Assembly: GCA_963723765.1 (NCBI GenBank)
Contig: CAVRSD010000005.1
Location: 434,001-498,000 of the forward strand
Length of the DNA: 64,000 nucleotides
Source of the DNA: DATBAX01 sp963723765
GTDB taxonomy: Bacteria; Acidobacteriota; Terriglobia; Terriglobales; Acidobacteriaceae
Reading direction: 5' to 3'
Position numbers and translations under genes: made by a program. The notes under the pieces were generated by a model. The model did not search any database and was not told the origin of the DNA. It saw nothing but the letters and a program-made list of their open reading frames with translations. This document shows, in pieces, positions 1 to 9,273 of the stretch; the first letter of the stretch is position 1, and each line of letters opens with the position of its first letter.

Positions 1-741
1 TTCCAGCGCCGGCTCGAATTGCTTGCGCACCGAAACCGGCAGCAGCGATTTGGGGTCCGGCCAGTCGCGCAGCTTGTCCATGGAGGAAATCAGCGCCAGC
101 CAGCAAGCTACGTTGTAATCGCGCAGACCGCCCGGGCTCTCTTTGACATTGGGCTCCAGATGAAAAACCGTGTTGCCATACTTGGCGTGGCGCGCGCGCG
201 TGACTTCCGCCAGACGCTGCACGATCATTTGGTTCTCCTGCATGATGAGTTTGGGAATCAGTTTGTCATGCAGCTTCGCGAATAATTCGCGGTCGCCGGC
301 CAGGTAGCGGCAATCCAGTAGAGAAATCGTGAACTCCACATTGTTGGAATCGAAGTGCTCGCACTCGGCCAGCGTGCGGGTGGCGGGGCTTAACTTGACG
401 CGCAGGTCCCAGATCTCCTGGGAGAACTGACGAATGCGATCTCTGAATTTCTCCTCCACGGTCTGGTCCGCGTGAAGAAACAGTACATCGATGTCGGAAT
501 GAGGAAACAGCCAGCGCCGCCCGAATCCACCAATGGCCACCAGCGCAAAATCTGCAGGCTGGCTATCTTCTGTCGCAATGAATTCCTTCCAGAGCCGAAT
601 GGCAATGTCTTCCACCAGCGCCGTTCGCTGGGCAACCGCAGTTCTCCCATCACCGGTAGCGTTGAATTCCTGCTGGATGCGGGTGGATTGTTCGCTGTAG
701 AGGTCCCGTAATTCGCTGCTGATTGAGGGTGCCGTACTCAT
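1..741 (-). CDS. glnD: PII uridylyltransferase / uridylyl-removing enzyme GlnD, 5' part (gene runs off the left edge)
   Basis: Reading the minus strand from the ATG at 741 gives 247 uninterrupted residues to the window edge. The nucleotidyltransferase signature GGFGRRWLFPHSDID lies at about residues 71-85, with the metal-binding Asp83 and Asp85. The GlnD hallmark LEPNVKESPGGLRDYN follows at 195-210. GlnD adds UMP to PII proteins when nitrogen is scarce and removes it when glutamine is high, so it acts as a cytoplasmic nitrogen sensor. The HD (uridylyl-removing) and ACT (glutamine-sensing) domains would be encoded beyond the edge and cannot be checked. It is separated by about 240 bp from the ATP synthase operon and probably has its own promoter. 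Confidence 0.9.
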   Translation of the reverse strand, partial: MSTAPSISSELRDLYSEQSTRIQQEFNATGDGRTAVAQRTALVEDIAIRLWKEFIATEDSQPADFALVAIGGFGRRWLFPHSDIDVLFLHADQTVEEKFRDRIRQFSQEIWDLRVKLSPATRTLAECEHFDSNNVEFTISLLDCRYLAGDRELFAKLHDKLIPKLIMQENQMIVQRLAEVTRARHAKYGNTVFHLEPNVKESPGGLRDYNVACWLALISSMDKLRDWPDPKSLLPVSVRKQFEPALE

Positions 742-979
742 CCCGGTTGCTCCCGACTCGGTGCCTGGCGAATAAAGGGGGAAGTCTGGCTGGCGGTCCG
801 GGCTACTAGGAATCCATCCCGAACGCGCACAAACCTACTTGCTCATTCACTCTAATCGTGGGGGAAGGGCCACGGAAATCGAAACTATTTATGCGTGCCA
901 TCAGGATTTGTTATCGGGAGGATTCAGAATGCAGATATCAGAGGCTTTGCCGGGTTTTCTAAAGCCCAGAGCCTAAAGC

Positions 980-1384
980 CTATTTCTTCTGTGCTACTTC
1001 CAGGCGGCTATCCGCATACTTCAATTCGCCCTCAGCCTTAACGAAATCCTCTTCGCTCTTGCCGTGGGCCAAATCCTGTTCGGCCAGCTTCTTATCGTTC
1101 TGAGCTCGATTTACGTCAATGTCTTCGGCGCGTTCCGCCGATTCCGCGAGAATGGTCACCCGGTCAGGCAGCACCTCGGCAAACCCCCATGCCACCGCAA
1201 AACGAAACGTATGGGCGCCCTTGCGATAGCTGAGTTCTCCCGCCGAAAGTTCCGTGATCAGAGGCGCGTGGCCCGGCAGAATGCCCAGGAACCCGTCGCT
1301 ACCGGGGATTTGGATCTCTTCCGCCGCGTCCTTCACGATCATCTTATCGGGCGTGACGATCTCGAGTTGGAAAGTATCTGCCAT
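980..1384 (-). CDS. atpC: F1Fo ATP synthase epsilon subunit
   Basis: The 134-residue protein begins MADTFQLEIVTPDK and has the epsilon N-terminal beta sandwich (IPGSDGFLGILPGHAPL, about residues 26-42) and a C-terminal helical hairpin of about 45 residues. Epsilon belongs to the central stalk and restrains ATP hydrolysis. A 15-residue upstream extension of the frame to 1429 lies in a low-information spacer repeat, so the ATG at 1384 is preferred. It is the last gene of the operon, 83 bp after atpD. Similar spacer sequence (GCCCAGAGCCTA) flanks it on both sides, at about 964-975 and 1446-1457. Confidence 0.95.
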   Translation of the reverse strand: MADTFQLEIVTPDKMIVKDAAEEIQIPGSDGFLGILPGHAPLITELSAGELSYRKGAHTFRFAVAWGFAEVLPDRVTILAESAERAEDIDVNRAQNDKKLAEQDLAHGKSEEDFVKAEGELKYADSRLEVAQKK

Positions 1385-1467
1385 AATCTTGGGCTCTAGG
1401 TGCTGGGCTTCAGGCTCCAGGCTTCGCACTTGGGCTTTTCCTAGAGCCCAGAGCCTAGCGCCTGCCC

Positions 1468-2910
1468 TTATGCCGCTGCCTTCATTTTCTCCGCCGCTTC
1501 GAGCACTTCTTCGATGGTGCCCTTCATATAGAAAGCCTGTTCCGGAATGTCGTCGTACTTGCCTTCGTTAATTGCTTTGAAGCCTTTCACGGTGTCCGCG
1601 ACTTTCACGTATCGTCCCGGAGCGCCCGTGAATTGCTCGGCGACGAAGAACGGTTGCGACAGGAAGCGTTGGATCTTGCGCGCCCGTTGCACCGTCACTT
1701 TTTGATCTTCACTCAATTCATCAATGCCAAGAATCGCAATAATATCCTGCAAATCTTTGTAACTCTGCAGCGTCTTCTTCACCGCTTGCGCCACATCGTA
1801 ATGCTCCTGCCCCACAATGCGGGGATCGAGAACACGTGAGGTGGAAGCCAACGGATCGACTGCGGGATAAATCCCGATCTCCGTCAATGCACGGGAGAGC
1901 ACGGTAGTTGCGTCCAAGTGAGCGAATGTCGTAGCTGGAGCGGGATCGGTCAAATCGTCAGCTGGCACGTAAATCGCCTGCACTGATGTTACCGAACCTT
2001 TCTTCGTCGACGTGATTCGTTCCTGCAGTTCGCCCATTTCCGTTGCCAGGTTTGGCTGGTAGCCGACGGCGCTGGGCATGCGGCCCAACAGTGCCGACAC
2101 TTCCGAACCCGCCTGGGTAAAGCGAAAAATGTTGTCGATGAACAGCAACGTGTCGGCGCCTTCGACATCGCGGAAATATTCGGCAACGGTGAGTCCGGTT
2201 AATGCCACGCGTAAACGCGCGCCGGGCGGCTCGGTCATCTGTCCATAAATCAGCGCGGCTTTGGAGTGCTCCGGGTCGCCCGGCTTGATCACGCCAGACT
2301 CCGACATTTCCAGCCACAGATCGTTGCCTTCGCGGGTGCGTTCACCGACTCCGGCAAACACGGAGAATCCACCGTGCTGTTTGGCGACGTTGTTGATCAG
2401 TTCTTGAATGAAAACTGTCTTGCCCACGCCCGCGCCGCCGAACAATCCGATCTTTCCGCCCTTTAGGAAAGGCTGGATCAGATCCACAACTTTGACGCCG
2501 GTTTCAAACATCTCGGCGGTCGTGGCCTGATCTTCAAACAATGGCGCCGGACGATGAATGGGATGCCGCTCGGTGTATTGAATCGGGCCCAACTGGTCGA
2601 CGGGCTCGCCGATGACGTTCATTACGCGTCCCAGTGTTCCGCGGCCCACCGGCACCGAGATTTGGCCGCCCTGATCGATGGCTTTCATCCCGCGCACCAT
2701 GCCTTCGGTTGCTTCCATGGCGACGCAGCGCACACGGCCTTCGCCGAGATGCTGTTGCACTTCAAGGATGACGTTAATGGGCGTGGGGACATTGAAGCCG
2801 TCGCTCACCACCCGCAGTGCCTGATAAATCGGCGGCATGGAGGCTTCGACAAACTGCACGTCCACAGCCGGCCCGGAGATCTGTACTACACGTCCAATGT
2901 TTTCTGCCAT
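1468..2910 (-). CDS. atpD: F1Fo ATP synthase beta subunit
   Basis: The 480-residue catalytic subunit of F1 has the P-loop GGAGVGKT at residues 158-165 and the catalytic-glutamate region GERTREGND at 189-197. The segment GRMPSAVGYQPNLATEMG and the motif VPADDLTDPAPATTF are standard for beta. Length is typical and the frame is intact. It makes ATP at the alpha/beta interface on the cytoplasmic side. It lies between atpG (87 bp upstream) and atpC in the usual gamma-beta-epsilon order. Confidence 0.98.
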   Translation of the reverse strand: MAENIGRVVQISGPAVDVQFVEASMPPIYQALRVVSDGFNVPTPINVILEVQQHLGEGRVRCVAMEATEGMVRGMKAIDQGGQISVPVGRGTLGRVMNVIGEPVDQLGPIQYTERHPIHRPAPLFEDQATTAEMFETGVKVVDLIQPFLKGGKIGLFGGAGVGKTVFIQELINNVAKQHGGFSVFAGVGERTREGNDLWLEMSESGVIKPGDPEHSKAALIYGQMTEPPGARLRVALTGLTVAEYFRDVEGADTLLFIDNIFRFTQAGSEVSALLGRMPSAVGYQPNLATEMGELQERITSTKKGSVTSVQAIYVPADDLTDPAPATTFAHLDATTVLSRALTEIGIYPAVDPLASTSRVLDPRIVGQEHYDVAQAVKKTLQSYKDLQDIIAILGIDELSEDQKVTVQRARKIQRFLSQPFFVAEQFTGAPGRYVKVADTVKGFKAINEGKYDDIPEQAFYMKGTIEEVLEAAEKMKAAA

Positions 2911-2997
2911 AAGAACCTTTTAGCTTCGAGTGTCAGGTTTCGAGGATTCGGTTCGGGTAGATACTGCGTTGCTCACCCGAAACTCGAAATTTTAAAC

Positions 2998-4044
2998 TTA
3001 CTGTGCTGCAGCTGCTCCACTCACAATTTCAATAATTTCTTTTGTAATCTTCGCCTGACGTGCCCGGTTCATCACCAAAGTCAGCGAACTGATCATGTCG
3101 CTCGCGTTGTTGGTCGCCGCATCCATGGCGGTCATGCGGGCGGCGTGTTCGGCTGCCACCGATTCCATCAGGCCGCGAAAAATCTGAATGCCAATATATT
3201 TCGGCAACAACGACCGGAATAAAATTTCCGGAGGCTGCTCGTAAATGTAATCCACGGGCTCAGTGGCAAACTTCGCCGCCTCAGCGTCAATCGCTTTTGT
3301 ATCTGCCGGACGGAGACTCACTCCGCCTTCTTTCGCTGCCTCAATCGCCTGCCGCCGATCTTTTTCGCTCATGGCGTCCGACTGGGGCACTCCGGGTTCG
3401 CCAATTTTCTCGATGGGTAACACCTGCTCGACGATCAGACGCTGTGCGATGACTGACTTGAATTCGTTGTAGACGACATAAACCGAATCGATCTCGGCCT
3501 TGGAATAGCGATCGATGATCCGGGTCACTAACTCAGAAACCGCAGAGTACTCAACTTTATTCAAAACCCCGATTTGCTCGCCCACAATTGTCGTGCGCAC
3601 CGTTTCGGTGGAAGCCGCAGTTCTGGGCTCAGCAGCCGGATAGCGCCGCCGCAGAAAGTCACGTCCTTTTTTCCCGATAGCTTCAATCTCGAGATTCTTG
3701 CCGACTTTGGATTCCAGAAATCGTGTGGCCGCTTTCAGGATATTGGTATTGAAAGCGCCCGCCAGACCCTTGTCGCCAGTCACGACAATGAGCAGCACAT
3801 TTTTCTCTGGACGCTGCACCAGCAGCGGATGTCTGGGCTCACCAGTTGCAGGATCATAGATCTCCACTCGCGAGACGAGTGACTTGAGCACATTCGTCAG
3901 CATCTGGGCATAAGGACGCGCCGCCAGTGCACGCTCCTGTGCGCGGCGCAGGCGGGCCGCCGAAACCATTTTCATGGCCTTGGTGATCTGCCGCGTGTTG
4001 ATCACGCTGCGAATACGGCGCCGTATGTCGAGAATGCTTGCCAT
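2998..4044 (-). CDS. atpG: F1Fo ATP synthase gamma subunit with an internal insertion
   Basis: The 348-residue rotor-shaft subunit has the conserved N-terminal coiled-coil start (IRRRIRSVINTRQITKAMKM, residues 7-26), the core TGDKGLAGAFNTN (89-101) and a C-terminal helix ending in RARQAKITKEIIEIV. Typical bacterial gamma is near 290 residues. The excess sits mainly at about residues 213-262, a charged, Ala/Glu/Lys-rich stretch just before the conserved VDYIYEQPPEILF segment. The insertion is in frame with no sign of damage, and I infer that it protrudes from the globular part of gamma. Confidence 0.95.
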   Translation of the reverse strand: MASILDIRRRIRSVINTRQITKAMKMVSAARLRRAQERALAARPYAQMLTNVLKSLVSRVEIYDPATGEPRHPLLVQRPEKNVLLIVVTGDKGLAGAFNTNILKAATRFLESKVGKNLEIEAIGKKGRDFLRRRYPAAEPRTAASTETVRTTIVGEQIGVLNKVEYSAVSELVTRIIDRYSKAEIDSVYVVYNEFKSVIAQRLIVEQVLPIEKIGEPGVPQSDAMSEKDRRQAIEAAKEGGVSLRPADTKAIDAEAAKFATEPVDYIYEQPPEILFRSLLPKYIGIQIFRGLMESVAAEHAARMTAMDAATNNASDMISSLTLVMNRARQAKITKEIIEIVSGAAAAQ

Positions 4045-4084
4045 AAAAATCAGCCGTTGGCTGTTCGTCGTCGGTCGTTCGTTG

Positions 4085-5620
4085 CTACTTCGCAGCTACC
4101 GCTTTTCGCTCTGCCACAAACGTTTCTTTCGCTTCTTTAATTACTTTGCTCATCTCGGCTTTCAACGCGTCGTCGAGAACTTTCTTTTCCATGATCGTGC
4201 GCAACAAGCCTGGATTGGTCGCGTCCACATACTTGTAAAGCGCGGCTTCAAAATCGCGCACCTGATCCACCGGCATGTCGTCGAACGCACCACTGGTCCC
4301 GGCAAAGATAATCAAAATCTGTTTGGAGAACGGCAGCGGCGAAAACTGCTTCTGCTTGAGCACTTCCACCAGCCGTTGTCCACGATTCAACTGCGCTTGC
4401 GTGGCCTTGTCGAGATCGCTGCCGAACTGCGCGAATGCCGCCAACTCGCGATATTGCGCCAGCTCCAGCTTCAGACTTCCCGCGACTTGCCGCATGGCCT
4501 TGATCTGCGCACTGCCGCCGACGCGGCTCACCGATAGTCCAACGTTCACCGCCGGGCGCACGCCCTGGTTGAACAAATCGGTTTCAAGATAAATCTGGCC
4601 GTCCGTAATCGAGATCACGTTCGTCGGAATGTACGCCGAAACGTCGCCTGCCTGAGTTTCAATAATGGGCAGAGCAGTCAAAGAGCCGCCGCCCATCTTG
4701 TCACTCACCTTGGAAGCGCGCTCCAGCAGCCGGGAGTGGAGATAAAAAACGTCTCCGGGATAAGCTTCACGTCCTGGTGGACGCCGCAACAGCAAGGAAA
4801 TTTCACGATAGGATGCCGCATGCTTCGAGAGATCGTCGTAGATCACAAGTGCATGACGTTTATTGTCACGAAAAAATTCGCCCATGGCGCAGGCCGCATA
4901 AGGCGCGATGTATTGCATCGGCGCCGGCTCCGACGCAGATGCGGCCACCACGATGGTGTATTCCATGGCCCCGGCATCCGCCAGAGTTTTTACAACCTGC
5001 GCAATCGAGGAACGCTTTTGCCCGATCGCGTTATAGATGCAAATCAGGTCGTTGCCTTTGTTGTTGATGATGGTGTCAATGGCGACGGCGGTCTTGCCGG
5101 TCTGGCGGTCGCCGATGATCAGCTCACGCTGTCCGCGGCCGATTGGAATCATGCTGTCGATGGCCTTCAGTCCGGTCGCCATCGGCTCGCGCACAGGTTG
5201 GCGGTCAATGACGCCCGGTGCAATGCGCTCAAGCGCAATGAACTTGTCAGTGGCGATTGGTCCCTTGCCGTCAATCGGCTGTCCTAACGAATTTACGACG
5301 CGCCCGATCATGGCATCGCCCACGGGCACGCTCATGATGCGCCCGGTACGCTTGACCTCATCGCCTTCCTTGATTTCGGTGTAGTCGCCGAGCAGCACGA
5401 CGCCGACCTGGTCTTCTTCGAGGTTCATGGCGATGCCCGCTAGGTTGTGAGGAAATGAGAGCAGTTCGCCGGACATGACTTTGTCCAGACCATAAACGCG
5501 GGCGATTCCGTCGCCCAGAGTAACGACCGTTCCCACTTCATCGACGGCGATCTTGGTTTCGTAGTTCTCGATCTGCTGCCGGATCAGCTGCGTGATCTCG
5601 TTTGCTTTGATTTGTGCCAT
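4085..5620 (-). CDS. atpA: F1Fo ATP synthase alpha subunit
   Basis: The 511-residue non-catalytic nucleotide-binding subunit of F1 has the P-loop GDRQTGKT at residues 170-177. The regions IYNAIGQKRSSIAQ and VISITDGQIYLE and the alpha-type C-terminal domain are complete. Length is standard. It follows atpH by about 49 bp and precedes atpG by 40 bp. The short atpA-atpG gap contains the GTCGT/CGTTC-rich repeat motif also seen near 18950 and 30580. Confidence 0.98.
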   Translation of the reverse strand: MAQIKANEITQLIRQQIENYETKIAVDEVGTVVTLGDGIARVYGLDKVMSGELLSFPHNLAGIAMNLEEDQVGVVLLGDYTEIKEGDEVKRTGRIMSVPVGDAMIGRVVNSLGQPIDGKGPIATDKFIALERIAPGVIDRQPVREPMATGLKAIDSMIPIGRGQRELIIGDRQTGKTAVAIDTIINNKGNDLICIYNAIGQKRSSIAQVVKTLADAGAMEYTIVVAASASEPAPMQYIAPYAACAMGEFFRDNKRHALVIYDDLSKHAASYREISLLLRRPPGREAYPGDVFYLHSRLLERASKVSDKMGGGSLTALPIIETQAGDVSAYIPTNVISITDGQIYLETDLFNQGVRPAVNVGLSVSRVGGSAQIKAMRQVAGSLKLELAQYRELAAFAQFGSDLDKATQAQLNRGQRLVEVLKQKQFSPLPFSKQILIIFAGTSGAFDDMPVDQVRDFEAALYKYVDATNPGLLRTIMEKKVLDDALKAEMSKVIKEAKETFVAERKAVAAK

Positions 5621-5669
5621 AAGTTCCGCTCTTCGCTTCAGTTCCTGTTTATGAATTCCCCTAAAACAA

Positions 5670-6209
5670 TTAAGAACTCATTGCCGCCTTGATTCTCTCC
5701 AGGCTGCCCTTCACCGAGCCATCGTAAATGGTGCTGCCAACCCTGACTATGGCGCCCCCCAGCAGCGATTCATCCCGCGTGTAGGTTGCCTTAACTTTCC
5801 TGCTGGTCAGGTTCTCGACTTGCGATTCGAGCGCGCTCCGTTCCGGTGCGTCCAAATCGCGAGCGCTGGTAATGTCCGCTTCAATAAACCCCAACCGGCC
5901 GTTCAGCTCTTTTTCAAACTGTTCGATGATCAGCCCCAGGAACGGGATCCGTTGGTGATCGATCAGCACCGCGACGAAATTTCGGACTGGCCGGGATGTC
6001 TCTTCGCGTGCGGTGATTGCGTCCAACACGGCTTTCTTCTGTACTGCCGGAATCGAAGGTGTTTCCCAGACTTTGCGAAGTTCCTCGCTGCTCTCGACCA
6101 GTTCGGCAAACGACTTTGTTTCCTGCAAGGTTTTTGCCGGGTCCAGATGGAGTTCAAAAACTACATCAGCCAGGGCCCGCGCATATGTATTGGCAACTGA
6201 GGCAGCCAC
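5670..6209 (-). CDS. atpH: F1Fo ATP synthase delta subunit (OSCP)
   Basis: The 179-residue OSCP/delta protein starts MAASVANTYARALADV, with the family's N-terminal six-helix bundle. It ends in the conserved region DESLLGGAIVRVGSTIYDGS (about residues 145-164), followed by a helix. Delta joins the top of F1 to the peripheral-stalk b subunits. Its start directly abuts the stop of the upstream b subunit (6210), so the two are probably translationally coupled. Confidence 0.95.
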   Translation of the reverse strand: MAASVANTYARALADVVFELHLDPAKTLQETKSFAELVESSEELRKVWETPSIPAVQKKAVLDAITAREETSRPVRNFVAVLIDHQRIPFLGLIIEQFEKELNGRLGFIEADITSARDLDAPERSALESQVENLTSRKVKATYTRDESLLGGAIVRVGSTIYDGSVKGSLERIKAAMSS

Positions 6210-6971
6210 TTATTGCCGCCCCTTTCCCGGGGCGCCGCCGTTATCTCCGAGCCCGCGGGCAAAGTTACGGATCAACGATTGATCGGTCGGCGAATCCACA
6301 TGGATTTGCCGCGTCGCCAATGTAACGGCTAAGTCAGCAGCATAGGCCGTCAATTCGCGACGAGCTGCTTTGGTAGCCGCTGCAATTTCCTGCTCCGCCG
6401 ATTCCACAATTCGTTTTGCATCTTCCTCGGCAGCGGCCTTGATCCGCACTTCTTCCGCCACCGCTTCCTTCTCGGCAGCCGTGCGCATGGTGCCAATCTC
6501 GGTATCGAGGCGCGAAAGCCGGGATTCAATGTCCGCCAGCCGCCGGTTGGCGTCCTCGCTCGCCTTGCGGGCTTCCTGTATGGCTTTTTGAATGCCAGCT
6601 GTGCGATTGCGAAACATGCCCGGCAAGTTTTTCTTCGCTGCCCAGAAAACGACGCCCGCGACCATTGCGAAGTTCAGCAACACGCAGAGCAGGTAGGCGT
6701 GATCGATGCTAAGTCCGGTAAGCCGGGCCACTAACTTCACTGACGATGAATGTTTGAGTTTAATTTCGTCATCCGGTTCGCCCGCCGATTTGTTCGAATC
6801 TCTCACTGCCCGGGCAGCCGGATCCTGGCCCTGAAGTGAGGCCGAACTCGGCGCCGGTTCACTGCTGCTTTGCCCTTTGAGCCTGGGCGCACTGAAAATA
6901 CAAAGGAATATTGCAAATAGCAGCGCCGCCATCGCCAACAAACGGTAGCGGTTGCCATCGATTCTCATCAT
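6210..6971 (-). CDS. atpF: F1Fo ATP synthase subunit b, long form with N-terminal extension
   Basis: The 253-residue peripheral-stalk protein has a hydrophobic segment at about residues 11-29 (signal-like), then a Ser/Pro/Gln-rich linker to about 80, then a second membrane segment at about 91-111 (AYLLCVLLNFAMVAGVVFW). A long charged coiled coil typical of subunit b follows. Classical b is near 155-165 residues with one N-terminal membrane helix, so about 80 residues have been added in front. The first segment may be a cleaved signal peptide, which would place the linker in the periplasm. Its start overlaps the preceding b-type gene by 4 bp (ATGA). Confidence 0.88.
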   Translation of the reverse strand: MMRIDGNRYRLLAMAALLFAIFLCIFSAPRLKGQSSSEPAPSSASLQGQDPAARAVRDSNKSAGEPDDEIKLKHSSSVKLVARLTGLSIDHAYLLCVLLNFAMVAGVVFWAAKKNLPGMFRNRTAGIQKAIQEARKASEDANRRLADIESRLSRLDTEIGTMRTAAEKEAVAEEVRIKAAAEEDAKRIVESAEQEIAAATKAARRELTAYAADLAVTLATRQIHVDSPTDQSLIRNFARGLGDNGGAPGKGRQ

Positions 6972-7426
6972 CGTCCGCCCGCCATTGCCGGTTGCAAAAC
7001 CGCCCGGATAATCTCAGCCGCGAGTTTTCCGCTTTCCGCTTGCAGGCCATCTTGCGCGGCTTGCTTATCCTGCTCGATGACACTACGTGCTTGCTCGATT
7101 TGGACTTGAGCCTTGGCGCGCGCCTCCGCCACCGCCGCTGCCCGCACCTGCAACGCCTTTTGCCGTCTGGCTTCCTGGGTCTTGAAAACTGCTGCCCGAG
7201 CTTCCCGCAGACGCTGCTCGTATTCGGCGGTCCGCGCCTCGGCGGAAGCAATGTCCGCCCGTGCCTTTTCGATGGCGCCTTCGGTCTTGCTGCGACGCTC
7301 CGCCAGCACTCGGCCCAGGGGTCGATGCACCAGCACCACGTAGATGCCGTACAGCAGCAACAGCAAAATAATGGTCGGGATTGATCCGAGCAGTAATTCG
7401 CCTACTTGTCTGAGCGTCTGATCCAT
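6968..7426 (-). CDS. F1Fo ATP synthase second b-type (b') subunit
   Basis: The 152-residue protein has one N-terminal membrane helix (about residues 15-33, IPTIILLLLLYGIYVVLVH) and then the continuous Ala/Glu/Arg/Lys-rich coiled coil of a b subunit. It is the first gene of the operon and overlaps the long b gene by ATGA. Two unequal b genes in tandem suggest a heterodimeric b/b' stalk, as in cyanobacteria and several other phyla. Either gene could carry the symbol atpF, so none is assigned here. Subunits a and c are not encoded next to it. Confidence 0.85.
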   Translation of the reverse strand: MDQTLRQVGELLLGSIPTIILLLLLYGIYVVLVHRPLGRVLAERRSKTEGAIEKARADIASAEARTAEYEQRLREARAAVFKTQEARRQKALQVRAAAVAEARAKAQVQIEQARSVIEQDKQAAQDGLQAESGKLAAEIIRAVLQPAMAGGR

Positions 7427-7777
7427 TGTTTGTGCGTGATGATTAGCGTGCGCGAAAGAAGCTTAAGGGAACCATCAAACTTAGCATTTCAATCGAGTTA
7501 GTGTCAACCGGAACAGGGTCAATTTCGGCCTGTTTTTCGATGCTTGGAACGCTGATTCATATGGAATCCGGACAGTGTACAAATTCCAATTCCAGACCTT
7601 CCAAAATTCTCGAAACAATCCTTGACTTCTGCCTTAGCGGGTCTAGCATGGAGGTATCACCTCCGATCCAATCCGGATCGAATGGGCCGATAGCCAAGGA
7701 ATGTCACCGCTTCTTGGTTGCCGGCCCATTTAAATTGCCGTCGCGAGTCGTTCGCTGGCCGTCCGTCGGCCACCATC
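7427..7777. other. Intergenic region between hflX and the ATP synthase operon
   Basis: About 350 bp with no convincing ORF on either strand. It holds a promoter candidate for the atp operon (7478-7507). The part nearest hflX (7640-7777) contains several short GATCC/GGATC-like stretches but no clear terminator hairpin followed by a T run. No tRNA-like cloverleaf was recognised. Confidence 0.5.
7478..7507 (-). promoter_or_regulatory. Candidate sigma-70 promoter of the ATP synthase operon
   Basis: On the minus strand a perfect TTGACA (7507-7502) is followed 18 bp later by TAAGTT (7483-7478), a weak -10 match (3 of 6). Transcription would start about 45 nt before the first atp start codon at 7426. 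The -35 match and position are supportive; the weak -10 keeps this tentative. Confidence 0.4.
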
Positions 7778-9211
7778 CTACTTCACCACCCACTCTTTGA
7801 CCCTTCGCACCACCGATGCCGGCGCTTCCACTTCCAACTCCACCGATCCACCCTTGTACTGACGCGAATAAATCCGCGATCTGGCTTCCAGCATGGCGAG
7901 AATTTTCCCCTCTTGCTGTGGCACGCGCACACGGATCCGGCTCAGCGCATCGTCCGAAAGCATTTCGTCGATGCGCTCGAGCAGAGTGCCTATGCCAATG
8001 CCCTTGGCCGCCGAAATGTACACTGATTGCGCATCATCCAGCAGCGCGTCTCGTTGTGCCGCAGGCAGCAAGTCGATCTTGTTCTTCACGTGCAAGCGAG
8101 GCTTGCCGTCCACTTCAAGTTCTTTCAGAACGCGGTCCACCTGCGCATCCTGCTCCACGGAAAGCGGACTGCTGGCGTCGGAAACCTGCAGAATCAACGC
8201 TGCCCTCTGCACTTCCTCAAGGGTCGCACGAAATGCCGTAACCAGCGTGTGCGGCAAATTGCGAATGAATCCCACAGTGTCCGAGAGTAGAACACTTCGT
8301 TTGGACGGCAACCCCACGGCACGGATTGTTGGATCCAGAGTTGCGAACATTCTTGGCGATTCCAATACTGCCGCTTTGGTCAGGACATTGAACAGCGTGG
8401 ACTTCCCCGCATTGGTATAGCCGACTAATGCCACCGTCGCCACCGGGATAGCCTCCCGCCGCTGCCGTTGCTGCGTCCTAACCCGCCGTACGTTTTCGAT
8501 TTGTTCTTTCACATGCCGGACACGCCGGTAAATTTTCCGGCGGTCGGTCTCCAGTTGCGTCTCGCCGGGACCACGGGTGCCGATGCCGCCGCCCAGTTGC
8601 GACATCTCGATGCCTCGTCCGGCCAGTCTCGGCAACATGTATTCAAGCTGTGCCAGCTCCACCTGCAACTGCCCTTCACGGGTTCGGGCATGTTTGGCGA
8701 AAATATCGAGAATGAGCTGGGTACGATCAATCACCCGCAGGTTGACCAGCTTTTCAATGTTGCGCTGCTGTGATGCCGTCAGGTCGTGATCGAACAAAAG
8801 CAGATCGGCGGAAACGGAGGCCGCCGCGCCGGCAATTTCTTCCAGCTTGCCGCTCCCGATCAACGTGGCCGGATCGGGACGATCCCGCCGTTGCAAAAAT
8901 TCGCCGGCAATTTCCGCGCCTGCGCTGCTGGCCAGTGTGCGCAACTCGTCCAAAGATTCTTCCGCGCTAAACTCGGGAATCTTGGGGGCTTTGGAATTGG
9001 AAGCGGTGGTGGCAGCTGCGGCACCGTCACGAGCGGCCTGTGCCCCGCTGGTGATGGAGCTCTTCGCGTTCTTTGCTCCTGCACGCGAACGGGTGCGGTA
9101 GTCCAGGCCTACCAGGAACGCGCGCTCTTTGTGAACGCCATCCATGGCTGGGCTCTTGGAGGGCCGAAGGATATTGGTCTTCCGGGAAGTTTTAGCTTTT
9201 GAACTACTCAA
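7778..9211 (-). CDS. hflX: Ribosome-associated GTPase HflX
   Basis: The 477-residue protein has the HflX N-terminal domain, the Gly-rich signature LGGGIGTRGPGETQLE (206-221) and a GTPase domain with G1 GYTNAGKS (264-271), G3 DTVG (311-314) and G4 NKID (377-380). HflX binds the 50S subunit and splits stalled ribosomes, for example after heat stress. About 30 extra residues precede the conserved RAFLVGLDY start, and an Ala/Ser-rich insertion sits at about 50-80. It follows hfq by 62 bp on the same strand, the classical hfq-hflX arrangement. Confidence 0.95.
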   Translation of the reverse strand: MSSSKAKTSRKTNILRPSKSPAMDGVHKERAFLVGLDYRTRSRAGAKNAKSSITSGAQAARDGAAAATTASNSKAPKIPEFSAEESLDELRTLASSAGAEIAGEFLQRRDRPDPATLIGSGKLEEIAGAAASVSADLLLFDHDLTASQQRNIEKLVNLRVIDRTQLILDIFAKHARTREGQLQVELAQLEYMLPRLAGRGIEMSQLGGGIGTRGPGETQLETDRRKIYRRVRHVKEQIENVRRVRTQQRQRREAIPVATVALVGYTNAGKSTLFNVLTKAAVLESPRMFATLDPTIRAVGLPSKRSVLLSDTVGFIRNLPHTLVTAFRATLEEVQRAALILQVSDASSPLSVEQDAQVDRVLKELEVDGKPRLHVKNKIDLLPAAQRDALLDDAQSVYISAAKGIGIGTLLERIDEMLSDDALSRIRVRVPQQEGKILAMLEARSRIYSRQYKGGSVELEVEAPASVVRRVKEWVVK

Positions 9212-9273
9212 TGGGGAATGTCTCTAGCCTTAAAGTCTGCTGGTATTTTGCAAAGCTCGCAATCTTCGGATCT

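Noticed and set aside
7427..7777. Riboswitch or small RNA upstream of the ATP synthase operon
   Set aside because: No known aptamer core or hairpin with terminator was recognised in this spacer. The evidence supports only a promoter.
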